From the NCBI GenBank assembly GCA_903813345.2, contig CAIIXF020000046.1:1-43000 (forward strand): 43,000 bases of DNA, in the 5' to 3' direction. Source of the DNA: Owenia fusiformis. Its lineage: Eukaryota; Annelida; Polychaeta; Sabellida; Oweniidae. A program made the translations under genes and the position numbers. Below are positions 32,301-42,968 of this stretch, in pieces. The notes under the pieces are model-generated. The model ran no database searches, was not told where the DNA came from, and worked only from the letters and a program-made list of their open reading frames with translations. The first letter of the stretch is position 1; every line of letters begins with the position of its first letter.

Positions 32301-35300
32301 AAACAGACAATCTTAACATAAATCCGCTTGGTAAAGCACAGACCAGCCGCATAAATGAAAAAGACGGATTAGTTCAAATGGAATTCAGTCTTGCCAATGA
32401 TATGCCTTTAGACTTTACACATGAGCTAATCAGTGCAACAGACACAGGTGAAACAAATATACACCATCAATATTCGGTTCATGAAGTTCGAAAGAACGCT
32501 CTCGCAATATTTTACGTACAGCTTCCTTTTTGTGGGAAGTTTGCCTTTCGCATATTCGCAAAGCAGAAACTATCACAGGGCGCACTGCCTTTAATCTGCT
32601 GTTATTTGATCTCCTGTGATGACCCAGCCATTTCACATTTACCATTTCCAAAGTTTGCTAACGGTAGGGTTGGTATAACCGATGAGGGAACGCTGTTGGG
32701 GACGCAAATACTAGCGTTTGATACACCAATTATATCGAACGAATCAGGTGTGATGGAAATAGAAATCAAAACTAACCCAAATTGTATTATATCGGCATCT
32801 ATGAAACTTTCCAAAAACCAAAATATGGAAAATGGAATAAAAACTCATAACGCCGTCGATAAAGAGCCAACAATAGAAAATGGAGCTACTGCTCATATCA
32901 AAGATTCCAATCATACTAAAATGGACGAGTTTACATTTATTAAATATGTAGATGAAGATGGAGAAAACGGTACTAGACTCAAAGTTGGATTAAGGTGTCC
33001 ATTGGCGGGCCAATACCATTTGGCTCTGTATGGGTACGAAGATGCACAAACACCAAGGATGAGTATTCCAAACGTGTGTAATTTTGTTATCAACTCAACA
33101 ACAAACCACCCCGAACTGGCACCATTTCCGAAATGTCTGGCGAGCTGGGGAAAGGACTTTGAGCTACTTTGCCCAACCCATGGGATGTTCTACAAAGATC
33201 AAACCATACCAGTGGTACTAAGGGTACCAAATGCTACTGCGGTAGCGTTGTCAGGGCAACGTTGGGTAGATATGGTAAACGTTGTTGGGACTACCGACTT
33301 ATGGTTAGAACAGATCAGAATAGATGGAGAAGGGGATGTTACCGTATGTGCCAAACTTGGTGACTCTGAAGAATATAAAGGCCTGCTTAAGTTCAAGGTA
33401 GGGCCGTGCTCAACACAACCTTGTGTGACATTCTTTCTTACCTTTCGCACTGATTTCATTGCTACAATTTTGTTTCTCCTATTTGGGCATTGTGCTTGAC
33501 TATTTCTTTCATTTACGGTAACAGGGTTAATGTATCAATGTACGTGTACTGGTATTTCATTTCCTTCGAAGGTGTCTGGCGAACCTGTTGATCATGATGA
33601 ACAAATATTGGAGAGCATTGGACATGAGTTCGAAAAAGCTAAAGAAATCATCAAAGTAGAACAAAGGGAATACATGGAGCAAAGAGCAACTGAGGCACAA
33701 AATGAAATAGAAAATGAACAGGACGTCGAGATAGATACAGAAAAGGTTGAGGAAAACAAGAATGACGAACTAGACGAGTCAGTATGTATAAATCATTTGA
33801 TTATATCACAAATACCATATCAATTTTATTGCATTAATTTACTCAACAAATGATCACAATACTAATGGTAGAAGACACTACATTTCCACTACGGGTATTA
33901 TCAATGGTCAAACTGAAAATGAAGCGATATATTTCTGTGTGTAAAATATGCTTATTGTTTAATCAATATCATTACGTTATTAGGTCATGGCTGTTGATGC
34001 AATCGTCTTGGGACTAGAGGGGACAAGCATACGACTTCTTGAGGAGGCTATCAGGAGAGTGTTACGATTGAAGGACAGTATAGATAACCACCAGACACTT
34101 ATCAACAAGGCCAATCTTAGGATAAGATGCTTGACATTAGAAAGAGGTTTTAAAATTATGATGATAAAAATGTATACAAGTGGATCAATGTATGATTTAA
34201 TGTCGTTGAATCGTCTTAATGTTTGCTTCACATTAAATATAACACAGGCACATGAACGTGAATACATTACCTTTTACATTAAGAAACAAATAATTGAACT
34301 CATCTTCAAAGCTGTTTCATTTTTTACAATTTTTCATTCATTAAGATCATGAAAAAGACACTCCGCGTCGAGGGGTTGTCTGAATGATAACTTGACGAGC
34401 GACTCTCGATATACAGATTGAGATCTCTCTAAGTGAATTGGCCGGGGTCTTGTTGATAAAATACCTGGCGACTGTCGATGTGTAAAATGAACTAACTTTA
34501 ACTTAATGTTTTAGAACTTCTGCTAGCAATGAGAAGAAGACAACTTGGTGATCTGGAAAGTCTGCTAGAGACAATTGAGAAGGAAGGACATCATAAAGAT
34601 ATAACTGAATATCCAAGAGCGCATCATCTACTTGGTCAGCTAAAACGGATCAAGGTGTACCAGCATGCCGTGTTGGACTTAGATGCAAAGACGATGTCGG
34701 AACTAAGAGGATATCGAACGCCACACACAGGCGTACACAATGTGATGATCGCAAGCCTGCTACTGTTGAGGAGCCACGAAGGAGAGTCTAAGGTCTGTTA
34801 AAGTTTTTTATCACTTTCATGTTATGTTATGTTATATTATGGAAATCTTGCCATCTTTTACACGACTCTATACGCCTGTACGCTAGCGTGTTAAGTTGAA
34901 ACTAGCAAAGTCTTGTCAGGTTATAGAAGATGGCAGAACAAAGATAATGTAATACTATATTTGAAGGCCAAAGTAAGACACACATTTGACACTGCACGTG
35001 ATTACCAAGAGGGAAACCTTCCAAACCAATTCAAAAGTTGTGCCACCACTAATCACCAATTATTCATCTTAGTTTATACCTACCTATTGTTTTCTGTACT
35101 CAGGTATGGAACAACTGTCAGCGTCTCCTACAGAATACTGGACAGAATGGAATTATGCGACGTTTGAAAGATTTGGACTTCGATGACCTTCATATTGAAA
35201 TAGTTCTTCGAGTCCGGGAGATTTTGGAAAGAACCTCCCTAGATGATGTTAAGGCTGTTAGCGCTGGAGCTGCAGCGTTCTTTATTTGGGTAAGTTCAGG

Positions 35301-36184
35301 CCATATCAGTGCAAGTCAGGCATGTCCGATGGTCACTTAAGGGAATGCTCCATCTGTTCGGATATTTTCCGAATGCAGGCAAGCTTGAAAAACAACGTAC
35401 TGACAATCTTCTCGAGAAAAGTATATTAAACACATGTTGTTATGGACATTTATCGTGAGTAGCAGTTGAAATGCTGAACTTAAAATGTATATTGACTTGT
35501 TTCCCGAGAAATGTGACTTTAGCCTACTCACGATATTTAAAGCTTTCATCTTTACTTTGTCGTTCCAATGTAAAAACAACAGTCTACTGACAACAAGTAA
35601 TCTAAATTGACAACATCAGCTGAAACAATCAGTGGATACTTTGTATTTTTACCTTTCAGGCGAAGGGAATGGCTGATGAAGCTAGATCTAAACACGTGTA
35701 TGATGGTATAGATGTCACAACTTTAGAACCAGCAAATGTTAAACGCCAACAGGAAATATTCAATTCAACGTTATACGACAAGGTGGCAGTGAACAAGCCC
35801 AAAAAGGATTTAGTTGGTGAATTCGCCAAACAAAGAGCAAAATCAGCATTTCCTCTGAGGTCAAGACCGAGGTCTTCCAGTATTACTGAGCCCAGAGCTT
35901 GTGCTAAGAACTCTGATGGAGGAAGTCCTAAGAGTACACCAGAAAGAAACAAGAAATCAATGTCTAGTAGTACTGTTAAAAGGCGAGTGAAATCTGCAGC
36001 AGCCATCCAACCTTCTGAAACAGCAAGGACTCTGTATTCGAAACCACCAAGGCCAAAGACATCTATTCATACCAGAACCAAACCATATACAGATAAGGTA
36101 GAACCCAAAGACGATACAAATGAGAAAATAAATGTAACATCTAAATCACCAAAAGTCAAACGACGCTCGTCAACAAAAGACTAA
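29389..36184 (+). CDS. KY-type pseudo-transglutaminase fused to a dynein-stalk-like domain
   Basis: Exons 29389-29649, 31094-31326, 31537-33397, 33572-33781, 33984-34146, 34515-34792, 35104-35289 and 35660-36184 join in phase with GT/AG ends to give 1238 aa. The start ATG follows an in-frame TAA at 29362. Residues 1-87: acidic N terminus. About 88-215: transglutaminase-like domain of kyphoscoliosis peptidase (KY) type (IRAIFTWL, SYSELFKDMC, WNVVQLGDDWKLLDA), with catalytic Cys and His positions occupied by Ser153 and Arg195, and Asp210 kept. About 216-785: KY Ig-like repeats (YYFFTEAPEFITTHFP, then three segments of GEY/GKF/GQYxLxxY type). About 786-940: Glu-rich linker and coiled coil. About 945-1090: ELRGYRTP, VMIASLLLL, VWNNCQRLL, a late AAAFFIWAKGM and LEPANVKRQQEI match the order of the dynein heavy-chain stalk/microtubule-binding domain. 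The tail is basic and Ser-rich. Donor 34147 (GTTTTA) is the weakest junction. Function unknown; a non-catalytic cytoskeletal linker is inferred. Confidence 0.82.
30222..30419 (+). repeat. Dispersed repeat in intron 1 (copy 1)
   Basis: GTTAACAGGAAATGACAAAAC, AGAGTTCTGT, TTCCACATATCATTTACA and GGTCAGAATGACC occur in this order here and, on the opposite strand, at 37668-37852. The 68-aa open frame inside is therefore a repeat by-product; the flanking exons splice in phase 0 without it. Confidence 0.75.
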
Positions 36185-36226
36185 AACAATTATTGAAAGC
36201 ATTTGAAAAAATATATAGTAAAAATA

Positions 36227-36420
36227 TACAGTAAAATCTGTCCGATGGAACATCTTTCTTTGGAACGCCTGTCAACAAGGAACAGTTTTCTAAAGAGCCA
36301 AATATTTTTCCATTGACTTACGTGTTAACGGAAGATCACTGTATGGAACACATGTCAACTGGGAACAAGGAACCCTGTTTTAGGGTTAATTTTCAAAATT
36401 TACCTGTTCACAAGGAACAG
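36227..36420 (+). mobile_element. Solo end of the pogo-like family
   Basis: TA then CAGTAAAATCTGTC, followed by repeated TGGAACA and CAAGGAACA blocks, CAGTTTTCTAAAG and CATTGACTTACGTGTTAA. The same order of blocks is present inverted at the right end of the element at 6724-7668. No opposite end is visible, so it is a truncated copy. It lies 45 bases after the KY gene stop codon and may be part of its 3' UTR. Confidence 0.6.
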
Positions 36421-36784
36421 AGAAAGGAGTGGTATGGAGATATGGAGAACTTTTTGAACACACGTTTCTCTTAAACCAAAAAATCTAAAAATTTAACACA
36501 TCGTCAATTTAATGGTCATCTTTTGAGTGGTAACAATATAATTTGAAAAATATAGTCCAAACTATTTAAAAAGGGAAAAACCCGTTTATTCCGTCATTTT
36601 TACCCCGTTAAATTAATATATGCATATGAAAAATATATACTATATAAGATAAAATTAATTCATGGGCCTACAATATCTCGATGGTACATTTATTTGACAC
36701 CCTCATCTTTTTTTCTCGTGCTCATTTTTTTATCTTGACTCAATACAAACTTAAATAACTTACAAGTTTTCAGGTAATCCTTTC

Positions 36785-37620
36785 CCATAGAATAATCTAC
36801 ACAATAATCTCATGTTATATATAAAATGGACTAATTACAACCCCATAGAATATTCTATGATGCCAATAAGAAAATGATTTTCACAAGCTCATAGAATATT
36901 CTATGATAATGTAGCTCCATAGAATATTCTATGGTAATATACAATTATTTAAAATCCACTTGCCTGCCTTAAATAACTTCATTACACTTCATAGAATATT
37001 GTATAGAAATAAGAAAAATAGTTTTAACACGCTCATAGAATATTCTATGATTACCCATAGAAAAGAAACTCTTTCAAAATGTAGCTCCATAGAATATTAT
37101 ATGGTTATAGACAATTATTTGAAATCCATTTGCTTGCCTAAAATAACTTCATTACACTTCATAGAATATTCTATAGAAATAAAAAAAATAGTTTTAACAC
37201 GCGCATAGAATGATTATCCATAGAAAAACAACTCTTTCATAACGTAGCTCCATAGAATATTCTATGGTAATAGACAATTATTTAAAATCCACTTGCTTGC
37301 CTGAAATAACTTCATTGTACTTCATAGAACATTCTATAGGAATAAGAAAAATAGTTTTAACACGCTCATAGAATATTCTATAATAACACATAGAAAAACA
37401 ATGCTTTCACAACAAATGTAGCTCCATAGAATATTCTATGGTAATAGAGAAATAATTCAAAATCCACTATCTTGCCTTAAATAAGTACTTGTCACTTCAT
37501 AGAATATTCCATAGCAATAAGAAGAATTATTTTAACAAGCTCATGGAATATTCTACGATTACATATAGAAAGACAATGCTTTCAGAATATCCTATGGTTA
37601 TAGAGTAATATTTAAATATC
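36785..37620 (+). repeat. Satellite of CATAGAATATTCTATG palindromes
   Basis: About thirteen perfect or near-perfect copies of the 16-bp palindrome CATAGAATATTCTATG occur here. They sit in a larger tandem unit: GTAGCTCCATAGAATATT starts at 36911, 37081, 37244 and 37418 (spacing 170, 163, 174). Each unit has three palindromes in different flanks (after GCTC, CTTC and GTAGCTC). The outer units are diverged. Confidence 0.88.
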
Positions 37621-37667
37621 CACTTGCTTGCCTATAATTAGTTGACACTGATTATTTACAGCGGGCT

Positions 37668-37852
37668 GAAAAAGTTATTTCATCGTGTTTAGGGTCATTC
37701 TGACCATGGACATTGTGATCCTGGTCCTGTAAATGATATGTGGAACTATTTGAATTGACTAGAGGTCAAGACAGAACTCTGTTATCTTTGTTTGAAAATG
37801 TCTAAAATGCCACAGTTTTTGTCAATTCCTGTTTTGTCATTTCCTGTTAAGT
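37668..37852 (-). repeat. Dispersed repeat (copy 2, inverted)
   Basis: Reverse-complement relative of 30222-30419; shared blocks are listed there. It lies between the palindrome satellite and the second MITE copy. Confidence 0.7.
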
Positions 37853-37866
37853 ACCACTGCACCTGA

Positions 37867-38012
37867 TGCCTGGGCCACATTTGCTGCGATTCATCGGCCG
37901 GCGCCCTCCTGATTGATTATTCTGTTCAAAATTGAATGGGCCTACGTTTGTGAACAGGATACTCAATCGGCCGGGTGCCGGCCGATGAATTGGTGCAATT
38001 GTGACCCAGGCA
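37867..38012. mobile_element. Palindromic MITE, copy 2
   Basis: TGCCTGGGCCACATTTGC at the left and GTGACCCAGGCA at the right, with inner CATCGGCCGGCGCCC and CGGCCGGGTGCCGGCCGATG arms, match the element at 25376-25505. This copy is 146 bp with a longer centre. Flanks are TGA and TTA, so the target duplication, if TWA, has changed. Confidence 0.8.
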
Positions 38013-38683
38013 TTAAGGTTTTCAACGAGTTTTGCGGCTATGAATGGACTGTCAAGTATGGTTAGCGTTACACTCAAACTCGAGTTTTATCATTCAATAT
38101 ACTCTACAGGTAGCATCCATTAGTATAGAAACCATTTGGTATCGTTCCATTTCCTTAGTATCTCATTCACGGTTTCACTCACTGTTCACTCATATAAATA
38201 CGTTTGCATTCATTTATCACGTTTATCTGTTGTGTGTCCTGAAGTGTGTCGTCTCATGGACGCTGCAATGGAAACATTTTGTTACTGTATTTCTGTGTTT
38301 CGGTAAATTCTCAACGTTAAGCCATGATTATTAAACATTCCCTTTAACAGAAGAAATCCACACAATTTAGTTGGGTTTTGCAATACGATAGTACATCAAT
38401 TAATGTAGAATAAAAGAGCAAATCCTGCATTTTTTTAATCCATATTTTCTACAAAATTGCCCCTAAAATTTTTTGTTCAAAATATACTTAGTTGTGTCAT
38501 TTCATAAGCTATTGTTAAATTGGTTTCAGCATGCCTCATAACAATTTTATTGGAATCCATGAATATTGTATTTTGAGATACATAACTGTATCATGTTCAA
38601 TACGGAACCATCTCAAAATATGCTTGTATCTAATCCAATGGAGTAGTCTTTGGTAATGATTTGCAAACTACCACAATACTTAC
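38013..38683. other. Downstream part of the minus-strand gene, end not found
   Basis: The exon at 38684-38758 ends with a good donor (GTAAGT), so at least one more exon should lie below 38684, but I cannot recognise it. A weak hairpin (GTATTTTGAGATA...TATTTTGAGATG) is near 38570-38625. Confidence 0.35.
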
Positions 38684-40137
38684 CCTTGTTATGCTTAACC
38701 TGTCCAACAGGTTTCTTTCTTGCTACACGGGCTATTGGTGTGGGGTTAAGGGTGGATTCTGCATGAAAAACAAATCATAGTATGGTGTCGAGTAAATCTT
38801 AAACTATAATCATCAAAGAATGACCAACATATGTCTAACACTAAAAATACACAAACAACAAAAACACGTCTATATGACAGTGTTTCTCCAAATATATGCA
38901 GTATTTTGGATACATTGGACACTAAGCTCTCTCTCATAACATTTAAGTAACCAATTTCAAATAAAACAAATATACATACTTTTATTTTGTTCTGCATGTA
39001 CTCTTTTCTTTTTCACTGTAAGGGATGTGGATGTGGGCTTGGGTGTTGATTCTACATACAATATAAATATAAGGTATTAATGCATCATGAACTAAAAGTC
39101 TACATCGTGCGTGTATTATGATTATTTAAAAAGAACAGAATAAAATCCTATGCTACCCCACCCAACTAGGGATCGAACGCACGATCCATCGCTTTAGTAT
39201 GGTTGTTCTATACCCCATAAATATATAAATATAGTTATGTATATTAAGGTACTACAAATTATAATAAGATGATAAGGGTTTACTAGAAATATATACATCA
39301 TACTCACTTTTGTTGTGATCGTTATTCACTTGTTTCTTCCTAACTTTAGGGGCAGTGTGTACAGAGCGTTGAGGGGAACCTACATGGAAGCCAAAAACGT
39401 TTTATGTATGTAAAAAATCAATTGGGTAGTTCCTGTTATTTTTTCAATCAAATAAATTCAAAGGGTGGTGTTTGACACATTTAGTATACCGACAGACTGA
39501 TGTCTTCGTTAATCCGATGGTAAAGTATTGGCAGAATAATTGGATAACTGGAATAATATTGAAGAAAAGAACATAACGTTACGAACAAAACCAGTATATT
39601 GAATTCAACTGGCAAAGCTACTGTGTAAACCCAAAACTGTAAATACTCTGTTCTGATCCGGGGTTCTGCTTGGCCAGGAATGAGTAAGAAAGACTTCATT
39701 TCCACATGGTTCAATGCATGTTTGGTTATAATTATTATTTTTTATTTATGGCATCAGAGTTGACTTGTGAGATGTGTTTAATCGAAACTAAGATTTGACC
39801 TATGAACTCCACGTGCGCGTTTGCGAATGGAGCACTTAATGAGCCTTGTCATGGCTTTGGGTGGATCCTTAATGATACAGGGATATATGATGTACAGGGA
39901 ATTAATGTATTAAAAAATCAAGCTTATCATTGACTCGATTTAAAGATAATAATCTTGTTGACTTAAAGGTATAAAGAATACTAGTTTATAACAGGGGCAA
40001 TGGAAATGTATCTTATGACATTGTTCTTCTACAATTAAACATAAATACTTACGTTTTTTGTTTTGGTCAACCTGCACTTTTTTCTTCCTCCCTGAGGTGG
40101 TGGATGGTTTCTTTCCCTGTGTGTTACCAACATTTAC
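38684..40137 (-). repeat. Four similar micro-exons encoding basic ~25-aa repeats
   Basis: Exons of 85, 72, 72 and 75 nt, each ending in phase 1. They encode GKKPSTTSGRKKKVQVDQNK, RSPQRSVHTAPKVRKKQVNN (then DHNK), KSTPKPTSTSLTVKKKRV (then HAEQNK) and KSTLNPTPIARVARKKPV (then GQVKHNK). The shared pattern is Ser/Thr-Pro rich start, RKK or KKK, a Val and a final NK. They look like tandem exon duplications; phase symmetry lets any middle one be skipped without a frameshift. Confidence 0.75.
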
Positions 40138-41267
40138 CTATAGCAATGCCCAGAATGAAATTGGAGGTCATATACATTTGCAATATATGATGGAACTGAA
40201 GGCTTTGATTCAATTATGAAAAACAACACATTTTTCATAACATACATACTTCAATTGTGAATTTACTTAACTAGAATGTTTGATTCTTATTGAACGATTG
40301 AAAATAAGAATTGAATCCCATTGAGGACATAATTATTTTGGCGATGATAAGACAGTGAAATTCAAATTCTTACATTTGGTGTTTCCATCTCATCTTGTAG
40401 CATTTTTGATATCTCCTTTGGGATAGCATCGCTGGGAACATTGTCTGTAGGTTCATCAAACTGAATGGGAAGTTGATCTAAAGGCCATGGCTTTTGGTGT
40501 CGAAGCATATACTGGCGTAGCTCCTGATCAGAAGTAATCAGTGATTTGATCCTTTTGATGTACTCTGCCCACCATTTATACTGAGTGTCATTGCGCTGAT
40601 CACTATAAAGCGGCCTCAGGAACCTTTGGTTCTTTTCGATGAGTTCAATGCCAAGTTTCGAAAAATCAGGCTTGACCAGATTGGGAACTCCTTTGGGTTC
40701 TGATTTTAGTATTCCGTTTGATTCAATCCATGGTTGATCCTGTAGCCCTTTATAATATAACCTGACACCTTCGCTGGTTTCAATAAACCTGAAATGTAAT
40801 GGTGTTGTGTGATGCCGTATCGTTTCCAGATGTGGTGATATCCACTCTCTGAAATCAAAAATCGACCCTATGACTTCGACATCTGGGAGGAGCTTTGTGA
40901 GTTCATCAAATGTTTCTGCTTCATTTGTGCGCAGCAGGTCAGCGATGTTGTGGAAAAACGCGTCGATATCCTCGTGCGTGTGCCCCACAATTAGAAATGA
41001 AATATGGACCTGGAAACACTTGTTTTGTTAAGGTTGATGCAATATAAAGCAACTGATACATACTTCCCGGAATTTGAAATTACGTACACATGTTCTTAAA
41101 CTTATATAATAACATAAATGAAAGACATTTGTTATTTCTATTTTTAAAGAAATTCAGTTCAGATTTTAGTATTTTAAATTCTAAGTCAGTGATCAAGGAC
41201 TTACTTCTTTGAAGACCTTTCTTCTAACCAACAGTTCACAAAATCCTAACACATATTTGTTTTCAGT
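38684..41267 (-). CDS. DUF7869-like protein, partial, with repeated basic exons
   Basis: Minus-strand exons, in order: 41267-41205, 41009-40374, 40137-40053, 39379-39308, 39051-38980, 38758-38684; all have GT/AG ends and compatible phases. The first two join as KYVLGFCELLVRRKVFKE then VHISFLIVGHTHEDIDAFF, the hallmark of a large invertebrate family I believe is annotated as DUF7869, with a GHTHEDID motif that may belong to an RNase H-like fold (recalled, not checked). The next ~190 residues are charged with IEKNQRFLRPLY and KPWPLDQLP. Both ends are missing: more exons are needed above 41267 and below 38684. No enzymatic function is assigned. Families of this kind are often multi-copy, so descent from a mobile element is possible. 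Confidence 0.7.
39150..39215 (-). repeat. B-box-like fragment in an intron
   Basis: On the minus strand GCGTTCGATCCC matches a polymerase III B box, but no A box or cloverleaf is present. Possible SINE or tRNA remnant. Confidence 0.3.
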
Positions 41268-41551
41268 CTTGATCAACAAAAAACAGCAGGATTTATCAAG
41301 GTAAGTAAAAATAAGAGAATACACTATGCGTAGTTCACATACGGACGCTTTGTTCTTGTGTTCATTGTCAATGAAGTTTATTCTTTCAAAGTTAGCATCA
41401 AGATAATTCATTCGAGCAAATATTAAGCACTTTAGATTGCTCATTAAAATAGATTGTAATGTATTTATTTGCTTTGTTTTATCAATTGAATAAACAAGCG
41501 AACTCGATTAACCCACTAAATGTTTACATATGTACTTATTATGATTTACAG

Positions 41552-41708
41552 TTCTGTGTAAGAGATGCAAATAACGAAACTGAAGAACGCAACATCACAT
41601 TGCCATTCGACAGTCTTTTAAGGTATAACGCGGTCAGTAGGGCATTGAGAGATGCAGGCCCATCCAGATCAAGCATACATAAGAAATGGCTGGAGCTGAC
41701 AACAGAAG
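41552..41708 (+). CDS. Candidate internal exon of an unidentified + strand gene
   Basis: Bounded by ATTTACAG at the left and AAG|GTAAAC at the right; open through the whole 157 bases (phase 0 in, phase 1 out). It encodes a 52-residue polar segment containing ITLPFDSLLRYNAVSRALRD and SSIHKKWLELTTE. I do not recognise it. Codon use looks protein-like and it lies 285 bases from the minus-strand gene in the opposite direction. It could belong to a gene running past the window end or be a fossil. Confidence 0.35.
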
Positions 41709-42604
41709 GTAAACAATTTAATTTTTAAAATAGTTTTTATTATTGTTTCCTTGACGAGCTGAGCATCTATCCCCCAATATTGAGATCAATGGTCATGTTG
41801 GTAAAATTACTTAACGCCTCTTCTCTAAAGAATTAGCTCCCAAGATGTCTCAGGCAATTGTACATGATAACATTGTTAAATTAATAACAAAACCAGTTTA
41901 CTGTTTACATCATTTTCAACGGTGGAAATATAGTATGTCTTGAAATTTTTGAGGTATCCAAAGTATGTTTATATACAATAAAATGTAAACAAAGGTGCTC
42001 AAAATGTGGCCAAGGTGTTCAGATTTGGATGTTCAACATTTGTAAGTCACTCATGTTAGGTGTTTCCAAGTTGACAGGCCTGCTGCCATGAGAGTTCTGC
42101 TCTGCAGGGTAAAAAAATAACATAAGATTCTAATAAGAATCAACTTTTAATCTAAGATTGTGAAAAAAACAACAGAGCGACCAAAATTAGCACAGATAAA
42201 ACAGTGACAGAATAAACTTTTTAGTAATATAAAAATTATAATCTGAATATGCTTAAATAAAGAAATATGATGAGTTAAAGATGACAGCATTTTGATGGTT
42301 TAATTGATTTTATGCTGGAGTAAAGCGGTAACAAGATGCTTGGACAGTGTTTGTAGTTTAATTGTAAGATAAGGCCCACAGTTTTAGACCTGGTTGCACC
42401 TATTAATCAAGCTGTCACAGCTTAGCCAATAGGGGCTACTTTGATCAGTTCAAATGTCCAGCATACAGAAACACATGGTTTGTTTCAAGTGAGATACAGC
42501 ATAATGCTATGTCTGCTTACTTCTAGACAGATAAGAGATGCTCATTGGCTGAAAGGAGAGGAGAATGTATCGTTACAGATTTTGAACAGATATATGTTAG
42601 GTTT
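41709..42604. other. Non-coding stretch near the window end
   Basis: No exon or clear repeat recognised. Upstream exons of the minus-strand gene may lie here but none can be supported. Confidence 0.35.
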
Positions 42605-42968
42605 TGGCTACATGTTTTTTCTAAAATGATTTTTAACCCCTTCCACCCCTGCTTTTTATTAATTTTTGTTGCATCAAAACATTGCATTTTAAGACACAGT
42701 TAACCCCTTTAAAGATATAAGTAACTCCTCTTTGATAAAGTGGACAACAATATTTCCCATGTTATTTTCCCATAGGGAAAACTCATATGATCCATTGCTT
42801 TCATCTAATTTTGGTCACCCATAATGATATCTTTAAAACCCCTGAAGGAGTTACTTATTCCTTTGAAAGGTTTAATAGTATGTCAAAATGCAACATTTTG
42901 ATGCAAAAAATTGAAAAAGCAGGGGTGGAAGGGGTCGAAAATCAGGACAACATTTAGGAAAAAACGTG
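42605..42968. mobile_element. Foldback element with ~120-bp arms
   Basis: Left blocks CCCCTTCCACCCCTGCTTTTT, TTGCATCAAAACATTGCATT, TTAAAGATATAAGTAACTCC are mirrored on the right by AAAGCAGGGGTGGAAGGGG, AATGCAACATTTTGATGCAA and GGAGTTACTTATTCC. The centre is about 110 bases without coding sequence. The right border is near the window end, so the full size and target duplication are uncertain. Confidence 0.75.

Noticed and set aside
36785-37620. CRISPR-like array
   Set aside because: The repeated palindromes have no unique constant-length spacers, the spacers are themselves repeated, and the genome is eukaryotic.
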